Assembly: GCA_903933805.1 (NCBI GenBank)
Contig: CAIZLM010000306.1
Span: forward strand, 1 to 36,658
Source of the DNA: an uncultured Bacteroidota bacterium
Lineage (GTDB): Bacteria; Bacteroidota; Bacteroidia; Chitinophagales; Saprospiraceae
DNA length: 36,658 nt
Reading direction: 5' to 3'
The notes under the pieces were generated by a model. The model ran no database searches. It worked only from the letters and a program-made list of their open reading frames with translations, and had not been told where the DNA came from. This document shows positions 17,342 through 24,519 of this stretch, in pieces (position 1 is the stretch's first letter; each line of letters begins with the position of its first letter). Position numbers and translations under genes: made by a program.

Positions 17342-18247
17342 TCTTTTCAAAAAATACCACAATAAAAGCCTCGGACGACTTTTCTGCGTGAGATAAAACA
17401 AGTACTGATCCATTTCGGGTAGGATATGGATCTGATTGGGGTGTATCAATGGAAATTTGATTTCTTCCGCAACGATGGCGGCGGCATCATTTTTCTTACG
17501 GGTGTGCGTTGCTCCTGACTCCCCTATTCCGGTGTTTTGTACCAGATTTTTTACCGGAACAATGCACACGCCCCCTGTACGGAGAATGCTGTAAAACCAC
17601 GCATAAGCCCAGGAGTTGTTGCGTTTTTGTTGCGTTACATGGAACTTATCGAGTAGGTAAACTTGTGACCTGTGATCTCGCACACAATTTTGTATGCGAT
17701 TTTCCCGTTCGAATGCCTGCAAACCATCCAGCTCAAGCGTCATTTTTTCCCAAGCTCTACGCCAACTCGCCCAGCCCCACACGAAGGAAAACGAGGAAAA
17801 AAAATAGCTTTCAACATAAGTTCCCATTCGCTTTTTGGCCAAGTTAGAGCCTGAAATGTGCATCACCCGAGCGTCGTTTTGATACAGCTCCAACAGTTCA
17901 TCACAAAATCGAAAGAATGAAACATCGGGCAAACAGTCGTCCTCCAAAACAATGCCCATCTCTTCTTGTTCAAAAAACCACCGCAAGGCGCCTGAAACAC
18001 CCCCTCTCAACCCTTCGTTTTGATCCCTTAAGAGGGTCTCAACAGCGCAATCCCAATCTATTTCCGTCAGGAGGGCCCTCACTGCAGCAACTTGTTCCGA
18101 CTCACCGGCAACACCAACCCTTGGGCCATCACAATGTACATACACCTTGCTTGGACGCACCATTCGCAAACGTGATAAAACACGTCTCGCATGATTCGGC
18201 CTGTTGAAAAACAAGAGTAAAACCGGTTTTGAGCAGCAATAATTCAT
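17330..18247 (-). CDS. Glycosyltransferase, GT-A nucleotide-sugar transferase fold
   Basis: This 305-residue protein starts with the GT-A strand VLLLFFNRPNHARRVLSRL. It has the metal/nucleotide-sugar motif LEDDCLPD (Glu102, Asp103, Asp104) followed by FFRFCDELLELY, and WGWASWRRAWE further on. These are features of a bacterial GT2-like group often annotated as glycosyltransferase or HlpA-like. It probably acts on a surface polysaccharide or glycoprotein; donor and acceptor are unknown. The final residues Val-Thr-Gly and the stop come from an inserted MITE; without it the frame would have continued as VGLR-stop. It is flanked on both sides by MITE copies in the same orientation. Confidence 0.85.
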   Translation of the reverse strand: MNYCCSKPVLLLFFNRPNHARRVLSRLRMVRPSKVYVHCDGPRVGVAGESEQVAAVRALLTEIDWDCAVETLLRDQNEGLRGGVSGALRWFFEQEEMGIVLEDDCLPDVSFFRFCDELLELYQNDARVMHISGSNLAKKRMGTYVESYFFSSFSFVWGWASWRRAWEKMTLELDGLQAFERENRIQNCVRDHRSQVYLLDKFHVTQQKRNNSWAYAWFYSILRTGGVCIVPVKNLVQNTGIGESGATHTRKKNDAAAIVAEEIKFPLIHPNQIHILPEMDQYLFYLTQKSRPRLLLWYFLKRVTG

Positions 18248-18350
18248 GTTCAGTTGTTACATTACAATGGTCTTCGTCCGCAAATGTCCAGTAATTAAGC
18301 GCTGCAAAACAGAAATTTGCATTTTATTACAGAAAAAAAAACAGTTGGAC

Positions 18351-18358
18351 TACATTTG
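18351..18358 (+). promoter_or_regulatory. Candidate -7 box upstream of the HerA-like gene
   Basis: TACATTTG matches TAnnTTTG exactly, but no TTG lies at standard spacing. If used, transcription would start near 18365 and the 78-bp MITE at 18373-18450 would lie in the 5' leader as a long hairpin. Confidence 0.3.
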
Positions 18359-18372
18359 ACCCGTTAAAACAT

Positions 18373-18450
18373 GTAACTGGTTAGCGTGGTCGTGTCTGAG
18401 ACAAAAAATGGACTTTTTTGGGCCAGGCAGCGTGCCACCTAACCAGTTAC
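18373..18450. mobile_element. 78-bp MITE with perfect 12-bp terminal inverted repeats (reference copy)
   Basis: Ends are GTAACTGGTTAG and CTAACCAGTTAC, perfectly complementary over 12 bases. Pairing continues inward with interruptions (GTGG/CCAC, GTCTG/CAGGC) to a central CAAAAAA/TTTTTTG stem with a TGGAC loop, so the whole element can fold. The immediate flanks TAAAACAT (18365-18372) and TAAAATAT (18451-18458) match at 7 of 8 positions. It is non-coding and lies 32 bases before the HerA-like gene. Confidence 0.88.
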
Positions 18451-18482
18451 TAAAATATTACGTTCACTGAAAAACTGCCGAG

Positions 18483-20039
18483 ATGTCTAAAAAGGATGAT
18501 TTTATCGCTGAGGTACAATCTGGTTATAATTTTTCCGGCTCCTCTTTGGTGCTCGGTGCAGCCATGCTCGATGGTGAACCCATTCAAGGACTGCAAGTAA
18601 AAATCCCCTTGCGGACCATGAACCGACATGGCCTGATAGCCGGGGCCACTGGTACCGGTAAAACAAAAAGCCTACAAGCCATCGCCGAACAGCTGGCAGC
18701 CAACGGGGTACCCAGTCTGCTGATGGACATCAAAGGTGATCTTTCCGGTATTGCAACACCTGGCGCCGATAATTCAAAAATAACCGACCGAGCTGGAAAA
18801 ATTGGGATTACTTGGCGCCCAACCGGTAATTCTGTGGAATTCCTGACACTTTCTGGTGAAAAAGGGGCCCGCCTCCGGGCCACCATCAGTGAATTTGGCC
18901 CGGTACTCTTCAGCAGAATTCTAGGTCTGAATGATACCCAAGGCGGTGTTGTCGCCGTAGTTTTTAAATACTGTGACGACCAAAATTTGCCTTTGCTCGA
19001 CCTAAAAGACTTTAAAAAAGTACTTCAGTTTTTGGGAAATGAAGGCAAAGAAGCCATAGAAGCAGAATTTGGCCAGTTCTCTGCTGCTACTGCCGGTACC
19101 ATCTTGCGGAAGGTCGTAGAACTGGAACAGCAAGGCGCCGACTTGTTCTTCGGCGAGGCCTCTTTCGAGGTCAAGGATCTGGTTCGGATGGATGAAAATG
19201 GCCGCGGCGTTGTCAGTATTGTACGATTGACAGACATACAGGATCGCCCTAAGTTGTTCAGCACCTTTATGTTACAAATGTTGGCTGAAATATATGCTTC
19301 TTTTCAGGAAGAAGGCGATATGGAGCAACCCAAGCTCTGCATATTCATCGATGAAGCGCATTTGGTGTTTCAGGAAGCAACACCTGCCCTCATGCAGCAA
19401 TTGGAAGCCATTATCAAACTTATTCGCTCCAAGGGCGTGGGCGTGTTTTTTATCACACAAAATCCAGCCGATATCCCGGACAGTATTCTTGCCCAGTTGG
19501 GCCTGAAAGTACAACATTCGCTGCGCGCTTTCACGGCAAAAGACCGGAAAGCCATCAAACTTGCCGCGGAAAACTATCCCATCACCAAATATTATGAAAC
19601 CGAAAATTTGCTCACGTCCTTGGGCATTGGCGAGGCAATCATCAGTGTATTAAATGAAAAAGGTATTCCTACGCCATTGGTTCACACCCTCATGCGCGCG
19701 CCAGAAAGTCGAATGGATATTCTTACACCGATAGAAATTGATACCATCATCGGAAACTCCTCCTTGGCGTCCAAATACAACCAAGTGGTTGACAGAGCGA
19801 GTGCTTATGAGATACTGCGGGATAAAATTGCCACTGCCCAATCATTACAACCTGAACAATCGCCCACCGCATCCAAGACTGAAAAGGAAGAACCCAGCAT
19901 GTTGGAAACAATCGCCAAAGATCCCTTGGCTCGCCAGATAGGCCGAACAGTGGCTCGCGAACTGACCAGGGGATTGTTGGGCGTATTGGGCTTGGGAGGC
20001 AGCAGAACTGGAAGCCGCAAAAAAACAGGGTGGTTTTAA
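18483..20039 (+). CDS. HerA-like P-loop ATPase (DUF853/YjgR family)
   Basis: This 518-residue cytoplasmic protein belongs to the HerA/FtsK superfamily group represented by E. coli YjgR. Walker A is GATGTGKT (54-61), with Walker B FIDEAHL (Asp290, Glu291). A conserved MDIKGDLSG segment and an ITQNPADIP sensor-like stretch are also present. The Gly-rich, Lys/Arg-rich C-terminus (GVLGLGGSRTGSRKK) follows a variable acidic linker. The true role of the family is not established; DNA translocation is inferred from HerA. There is no NurA nuclease next to it. It ends one base before a strong hairpin shared with the convergent CotH gene. Confidence 0.9.
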   Translation: MSKKDDFIAEVQSGYNFSGSSLVLGAAMLDGEPIQGLQVKIPLRTMNRHGLIAGATGTGKTKSLQAIAEQLAANGVPSLLMDIKGDLSGIATPGADNSKITDRAGKIGITWRPTGNSVEFLTLSGEKGARLRATISEFGPVLFSRILGLNDTQGGVVAVVFKYCDDQNLPLLDLKDFKKVLQFLGNEGKEAIEAEFGQFSAATAGTILRKVVELEQQGADLFFGEASFEVKDLVRMDENGRGVVSIVRLTDIQDRPKLFSTFMLQMLAEIYASFQEEGDMEQPKLCIFIDEAHLVFQEATPALMQQLEAIIKLIRSKGVGVFFITQNPADIPDSILAQLGLKVQHSLRAFTAKDRKAIKLAAENYPITKYYETENLLTSLGIGEAIISVLNEKGIPTPLVHTLMRAPESRMDILTPIEIDTIIGNSSLASKYNQVVDRASAYEILRDKIATAQSLQPEQSPTASKTEKEEPSMLETIAKDPLARQIGRTVARELTRGLLGVLGLGGSRTGSRKKTGWF

Positions 20040-20087
20040 CGCGTGTTGGTTTTTTGGACGCTGTGGCCCCCAAAAAACCAACATGCG
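20040..20087. terminator. Bidirectional terminator hairpin between the HerA-like and CotH genes
   Basis: TGTTGGTTTTTTGG (20044-20057) and CCAAAAAACCAACA (20070-20083) form a perfect 14-bp stem, extended by a G-T pair and three more pairs to 18 bp, with a 12-base loop. It fills the 55-base gap between two convergent stops and reads almost the same from both sides. Confidence 0.8.
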
Positions 20088-20094
20088 CTTTGGC

Positions 20095-22398
20095 TTATTG
20101 CCCTTTTACGAAGACATGGGCTCCGCTATGCTGTACCTGTACCCAGTAAAGTCCGGGTTTCAGGTCTGCAACAGACACCCTCAAGGTTTTATTTTGTTGT
20201 CCGTCCAATTCAACCAGTTTTCGACCAACCAAATCCACAATTCTGACAACACCAAGGGAAGTAGTACTTTCAACTTGCAGGACATCGCCGGCAGGATTGG
20301 GCGAAAGCCTGAGTCCACCTGGATCTTGTTGTGTAACCACAGCGGATGTCAAAGAGTTAGGCGCATCAAATGTGGTGGGCATCTGCTCAAAGTTTCCAGT
20401 CCCATTGGGATATCGGCCGAAAGAAATATCCGCCAGTTGTTGCCCAAAACTTACACTGTCGAATACCACACCCGTCGAATCCGACAACATCAGAAACTCA
20501 CCACTGCCCGAAAGTTTGAAGCTGGCGTGGTTGATGCCCTGCCCGCCGTCTTCATCGAGCCAGACCATCAGGTAGTCATGGGGCAAAATGACTGATCCGC
20601 GGGGAAAAACAAACTTTCCGGGGTTGGAAGGATTGTCGGTAAGTTGCAGCCCTACCAAGTCCAATGCCTCATTGCTGCGGTTGTAAATCTCAAGCCAATC
20701 TTCCATTTGGCCAAATTCATCCGTTGACCCAGCTTGGTTGTTGGCCAAAAGTTCATTGATGACCACTTGCCCTTTGATCGGCGATGGCAGTGCCGTGTTC
20801 AAATGATAAAACTCATACTCTGCTCGTTCGGGTGAAAAACGGCCGGCTGAAGCGTTTTCTGCGTAAATATAGTATTGGTTCTCAACGGCGTCTGCGACAA
20901 TGGATGCCCCGAACACGCCATCTCCAGCAGCGCCATCCTCGTGCGCACCATCGTCCCACATAGGTAACTTCTGAAAAACGGTCCAAGATTTATCCCTAAA
21001 ACCGAGCGTGACCGTCGTCGCATTGGCGACGGTCGCAGTTATCCAGACCAATTGACCCGGAATGGGTGTCCCGGTTGATGTTGTGACATTGGTAATCGCG
21101 GGAGCAATGGGTGACAGCGCGGAGGTTCCGTTTAAGTACGTATTTCGGGCACTCATCAACTGCGTGATTCCCGTAACATTGCCACCAAATCCCCCGCCTC
21201 CAGTTGACTGATTGTCAATATTATTGGAGAAATTCTGGTAGGTAAAAAACTTTTTAGTATCTTCCAAAACTGCTTGGTCAATCACAGCCTGCATTTCCAG
21301 TGCCCGTGTTCTGTAGGCGGTATTGGCAAAGTTTTCAGCCAAAATAGTGCGGATATGGGCCAAATACTGGCGTTTGTACACCGGGTTGGCGAGCAGTTTC
21401 TGAATGAGCGGGCGACTTGCATTGGTAGATTGTACAAGTGGGTCCAATTGCTGCATTTGTGTGATGCTCAACTGACCACCCCCTCCGGGCCCGCCGCCGC
21501 TCGTCAGCATGGTGAAACCGCCAAAACTCATGTTCAAATCCCAAACAATGGGAATAAAACGTCCATTTTCATCTTGGTAGAGGTAATAGTTTTGGGCAAA
21601 TGAACCCGTATATGAGTCAAGATTTACCAATACATCGTTGAATGCGATCATCCAAAGAGCGCGGTCCACATCGAGAATAGAAGCAATTTGCTCGGGGCTA
21701 TTTTTTAGTGTACCCATCAGCGACAGCAACTGAGCCCAACCAAAGTTGCTTTTCAATTCATATTTTGCGTAGTACGCCGTGCTGTCGGCGCTGCTGTACA
21801 CAAGATCCGGATTACCGCTGTTGGAACCCGGACCGGCACCGCCGACAGGGTTGCACTTGAAGAGTGGATTGTCGCCGTCGGTGTAAAGATGTGCTTTGAC
21901 GAGTTTTTTATTGATGGATTCTTGGTTGGAATATACGCCCCAATAGGTGCCATTGATCCAGAGTTTCACAAAGTTGGCTCGGGGGGAAACCATATATTTT
22001 GACAAAATTTCATACGATAGCGCTTCCCGAACAAAGGTTGGATCAGCCGCACCATTGCCAAGTTTCACATCGGAATAGCCCAGATAATCGGCATTTGGAT
22101 GGACATAATTCAACTCAATGTGCAATGGATTTTTGAGGTTATTGGCATTGTAGGTAGAATTGCCTTTGTATTTAACCCCCACGCTGTCGAACATTACGCC
22201 GTTTATTTCAACAGAAAGCGCGAGCAAATAAGCCTCCTCATCGGTGGCTTTTAACTGATCGAGTAAAGCGTCCCAGTTGGTCTGCTCAAAAGTTAGTTTT
22301 ATTTCCTGAATGGTCGAAACATCGTAGAAATCTTGTGCGTGTACAGCTCCGCTGACAAAAAAAATCAGGCTAAACAAGAAGATGGTTATTTTGCTCAT
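20095..22398 (-). CDS. Secreted CotH-family protein with lamin-tail and T9SS sorting domains
   Basis: This 767-residue protein has a signal peptide (to VHAQ, residue 22). The CotH spore-coat-kinase-like region follows: VKYKGNSTYN, LGNGAADPTFVREALSYEI, KLWINGTYWGVYSNQE, and the metal-site-like IPIVWDLNMSFGG. The last usually reads WDLD, so the Asn is notable. Two Gly-rich insertions (GGGPGGGG and TGGGGFGG) interrupt it. A lamin-tail domain (INELLANN, DWLEIYNRS, LTDNPSNPGKFVFP) precedes a type-A T9SS sorting domain (LSPNPAGDVLQV, then LKPGLYWVQV). Some CotH proteins phosphorylate secreted proteins; whether this one is active is unknown. Surface or extracellular location is inferred from the sorting domain. 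Confidence 0.9.
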   Translation of the reverse strand: MSKITIFLFSLIFFVSGAVHAQDFYDVSTIQEIKLTFEQTNWDALLDQLKATDEEAYLLALSVEINGVMFDSVGVKYKGNSTYNANNLKNPLHIELNYVHPNADYLGYSDVKLGNGAADPTFVREALSYEILSKYMVSPRANFVKLWINGTYWGVYSNQESINKKLVKAHLYTDGDNPLFKCNPVGGAGPGSNSGNPDLVYSSADSTAYYAKYELKSNFGWAQLLSLMGTLKNSPEQIASILDVDRALWMIAFNDVLVNLDSYTGSFAQNYYLYQDENGRFIPIVWDLNMSFGGFTMLTSGGGPGGGGQLSITQMQQLDPLVQSTNASRPLIQKLLANPVYKRQYLAHIRTILAENFANTAYRTRALEMQAVIDQAVLEDTKKFFTYQNFSNNIDNQSTGGGGFGGNVTGITQLMSARNTYLNGTSALSPIAPAITNVTTSTGTPIPGQLVWITATVANATTVTLGFRDKSWTVFQKLPMWDDGAHEDGAAGDGVFGASIVADAVENQYYIYAENASAGRFSPERAEYEFYHLNTALPSPIKGQVVINELLANNQAGSTDEFGQMEDWLEIYNRSNEALDLVGLQLTDNPSNPGKFVFPRGSVILPHDYLMVWLDEDGGQGINHASFKLSGSGEFLMLSDSTGVVFDSVSFGQQLADISFGRYPNGTGNFEQMPTTFDAPNSLTSAVVTQQDPGGLRLSPNPAGDVLQVESTTSLGVVRIVDLVGRKLVELDGQQNKTLRVSVADLKPGLYWVQVQHSGAHVFVKGQ

Positions 22399-22699
22399 AC
22401 AATTGTTTGTGTCGAATTGTCAAATAAAAAAGTGCTAATTTGGCTCGGTAAAGATAAAAGGGGAAAGGATAATCATCGAAAAAAACGGTGATTGTTGCCT
22501 TGGGGTTGCGTATTCAAGGAAAAAATATCCTGCATCTAGGGGCAATTTTGACAACATCTGACACATTATTAGCGTGTTTTTGCCACAGATGGAAAATAGA
22601 TAGATAACATTCCACGGTAATGTTCCCCGTTTTGTATTATCTCAAACTATCTTTGTGGGTAAATTCGAGTAAAACACTTCCAATGATATGCTAAAAGAC
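22399..22699. promoter_or_regulatory. Divergent CotH/parA control region with a parS-like palindrome
   Basis: This 301-base gap holds no gene. A 19-base imperfect palindrome, AACATTCCACGGTAATGTT (22606-22624), has 6-bp perfect arms. Its core TTCCACG shares bases with the general parS consensus, but the symmetry differs, so assignment is tentative. An exact -7 match TATCTTTG (22648-22655) precedes parA by 44 bases. A near match (TATCTTTA on the minus strand, about 22450) could serve the CotH gene. Confidence 0.35.
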
Positions 22700-23467
22700 A
22701 TGGGCAAAGTAATTACGATTGCCAATCAAAAAGGTGGTGTCGGCAAGACAACTACCGCAATTAATCTAGCCGCTTCATTGGCTATTTTGGAGAAAAAAGT
22801 GTTGTTAATTGATGCTGATCCGCAAGCTAACGCCTCCTCGGGGGTTGGTCACTTGGAAAGTACGGAGTTGATGAGTCTTTATGACTGTCTCGTACACGGA
22901 GCCGATCCACGGCAAGGAATCATCCAGACTGAAACGCCCAATCTTTGGCTGCTTCCTTCCAACATTGACCTTGTTGGAGCTGAGTTGGAACTGGTAAATA
23001 TGCCCAATCGAGAATATGTTTTGCGGGGAGTTGTGGGTGAATTGCGCAATGAATACGATTATATTTTTATAGACTGCCTTCCATCACTGGGACTTATCAC
23101 GGTAAATGCCCTTGTTGCTGCGGACACTGTACTAATCCCGGTTCAATGTGAAATGTTTTCTTTTGAGGGATTGGCAAAATTGAAAAACACCATCGATCTG
23201 ATCCGTAAAGGCTTTAATCCGAACCTGCAGGTGGAGGGGCTGCTTATTTCCATGTACGACAGCCGGTTGCGATTGGCCAATGCTATTGTGGAAGAAGTCC
23301 GCAGCAGTGCGACAGATTATGTGTTTGAAACCATCATCCACCGCAACAGCCGTGTAGCAGAGGCGCCAATGTCGCACACCCCTGTGGCACTTTATGATGT
23401 TACGAGCAAAGGCGCTACCAATTTCTTCAATCTTGCAGAAGAATTTTTGCGGAGAAACCCCAACTGA
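22700..23467 (+). CDS. parA: Chromosome partitioning ATPase ParA (Soj-like)
   Basis: This 255-residue ATPase forms the dynamic partner of ParB in chromosome segregation. The deviant Walker A loop KGGVGKTT starts at Lys11, with the signature lysine just before GGVGKT. Walker A' is DADPQANAS and Walker B is IFIDCLPSLG. Length and the absence of an N-terminal DNA-binding extension mark the short chromosomal (type Ib-like) form. The open frame starts at 22688, but the family begins MGKVITIANQKGG, so the ATG at 22700 is preferred. parB follows 124 bases downstream on the same strand. Confidence 0.95.
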   Translation: MGKVITIANQKGGVGKTTTAINLAASLAILEKKVLLIDADPQANASSGVGHLESTELMSLYDCLVHGADPRQGIIQTETPNLWLLPSNIDLVGAELELVNMPNREYVLRGVVGELRNEYDYIFIDCLPSLGLITVNALVAADTVLIPVQCEMFSFEGLAKLKNTIDLIRKGFNPNLQVEGLLISMYDSRLRLANAIVEEVRSSATDYVFETIIHRNSRVAEAPMSHTPVALYDVTSKGATNFFNLAEEFLRRNPN

Positions 23468-23496
23468 TTGTAGCTGCGTTTTTTGTGTTTTTTGGT

Positions 23497-23550
23497 TTGG
23501 AATGGCCCAGTTCCGGTCGTTTCAGCTAAACCCTTGAGTGGTCATTCCAA
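23497..23550. repeat. Inverted repeat in the parA-parB gap
   Basis: TTGGAATGGCC (23497-23507) and GGTCATTCCAA (23540-23550) pair at 10 of 11 positions around a 32-base loop. It follows parA and precedes parB by 41 bases. It could be an attenuating structure or a protein site; no T-tract follows. Confidence 0.35.
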
Positions 23551-23591
23551 TAAACCAACAAACCCTTCAACCAATAAATATCCGATTCAAC

Positions 23592-24494
23592 ATGGCAAAA
23601 TCAAAATTCGATACGGGAGGCATAAAAGCTTTGCTTGGTAATCCCCGGCAATTGGAAAAAGCCGTTCAAGAAAATCCGCAGGAGTTGGTGCGGGAATTGG
23701 CAACCATGGTTGCCATGATTCCTATTGAGCAGATCAAATCAAACAGTGGACAGCCCCGGAAGGCATTTGCCGGGGAGGCGCTGGAGGAACTGGCATCCAG
23801 TATCAGGGCGCATGGCATTATACAGCCGATAACCGTGCGTCGTCTTCACGACAAAGAATACCAGATTATTTCTGGAGAGCGCCGTTTTAGGGCCAGCCAA
23901 ATTGCCGGATTGGCAGAAATGCCTGCCTATATCCGCCTTGCCAACGACCAGGAATTGTTGGAAATGGCCCTGATTGAAAATATCCAGCGGGAAGATCTGA
24001 ATGCTTGGGAGATTGCTGTTTCATACGGCCGGTTAGCAGAAGAGTTCAAACTCACCCACGAAAATCTGTCCGACCGTGTTGGCAAACAACGCAGCACTAT
24101 TTCGAACTACCTGAGGTTGCTTAAATTTGAAGGAGACCCGGATATCAAACAAGGACTGATAGACAACAAAATCAGCATGGGCCATGCCCGTGCGTTGGCG
24201 GGGGTCGATGACTACGCAACCCGCAACTCTCTTTATCAACAGATCGTGGATCAGGATCTGTCTGTTCGCGCCATCGAAGTACTGATCGCCAGTTATCAGG
24301 AAAGCAGAAAACCCAAGGAAGAAAAAAAAGAAGCCAACTTACCACAGCACCTCCGCGAAATTCAAGATAAGTTCAATGCCTTTTTTGGCACAAAAACCCA
24401 ACTCAAACGCGACGAGAAAGGCAAAGGACAATTGCTGATCAAGTTTTCAAACGATGCTGATTTAAACAGGCTCATTGATGCCATTGATCGCTGA
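23592..24494 (+). CDS. parB: Chromosome partitioning protein ParB
   Basis: This 300-residue protein is the centromere-binding CTPase of the ParABS system. An N-terminal FDTGGIKALLGN segment is the ParA-contacting end typical of chromosomal ParB. The nuclease-like ParB/Srx domain has IKSNSGQPRKAF and the CTP-binding ISGERRFRASQ motif (GERR at 95-98), then IENIQREDLN. A helix-turn-helix region (VGKQRSTISNYLRLLKF, ISMGHARAL) binds parS, and a C-terminal dimerisation segment follows a Lys-rich linker. The open frame begins at 23538, but MAKSKF at 23592 fits the family. The usual Bacteroidota downstream genes are not seen; a metalloprotease gene starts 25 bases after the stop. Confidence 0.95.
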   Translation: MAKSKFDTGGIKALLGNPRQLEKAVQENPQELVRELATMVAMIPIEQIKSNSGQPRKAFAGEALEELASSIRAHGIIQPITVRRLHDKEYQIISGERRFRASQIAGLAEMPAYIRLANDQELLEMALIENIQREDLNAWEIAVSYGRLAEEFKLTHENLSDRVGKQRSTISNYLRLLKFEGDPDIKQGLIDNKISMGHARALAGVDDYATRNSLYQQIVDQDLSVRAIEVLIASYQESRKPKEEKKEANLPQHLREIQDKFNAFFGTKTQLKRDEKGKGQLLIKFSNDADLNRLIDAIDR

Positions 24495-24519
24495 TTTTTT
24501 CGGCCAAAATCTTTTGTTT

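Noticed and set aside
20043-20595. Plus-strand frames after the HerA-like gene
   Set aside because: They start in the terminator hairpin and run antisense to the T9SS end of the CotH gene. The matching MLVFW-like starts on both strands only reflect the palindrome.
24475-24519. A longer N-terminus for the first metalloprotease, overlapping parB
   Set aside because: The extra residues would sit ahead of a normal signal peptide and bury it; the ATG at 24520 is the better start.
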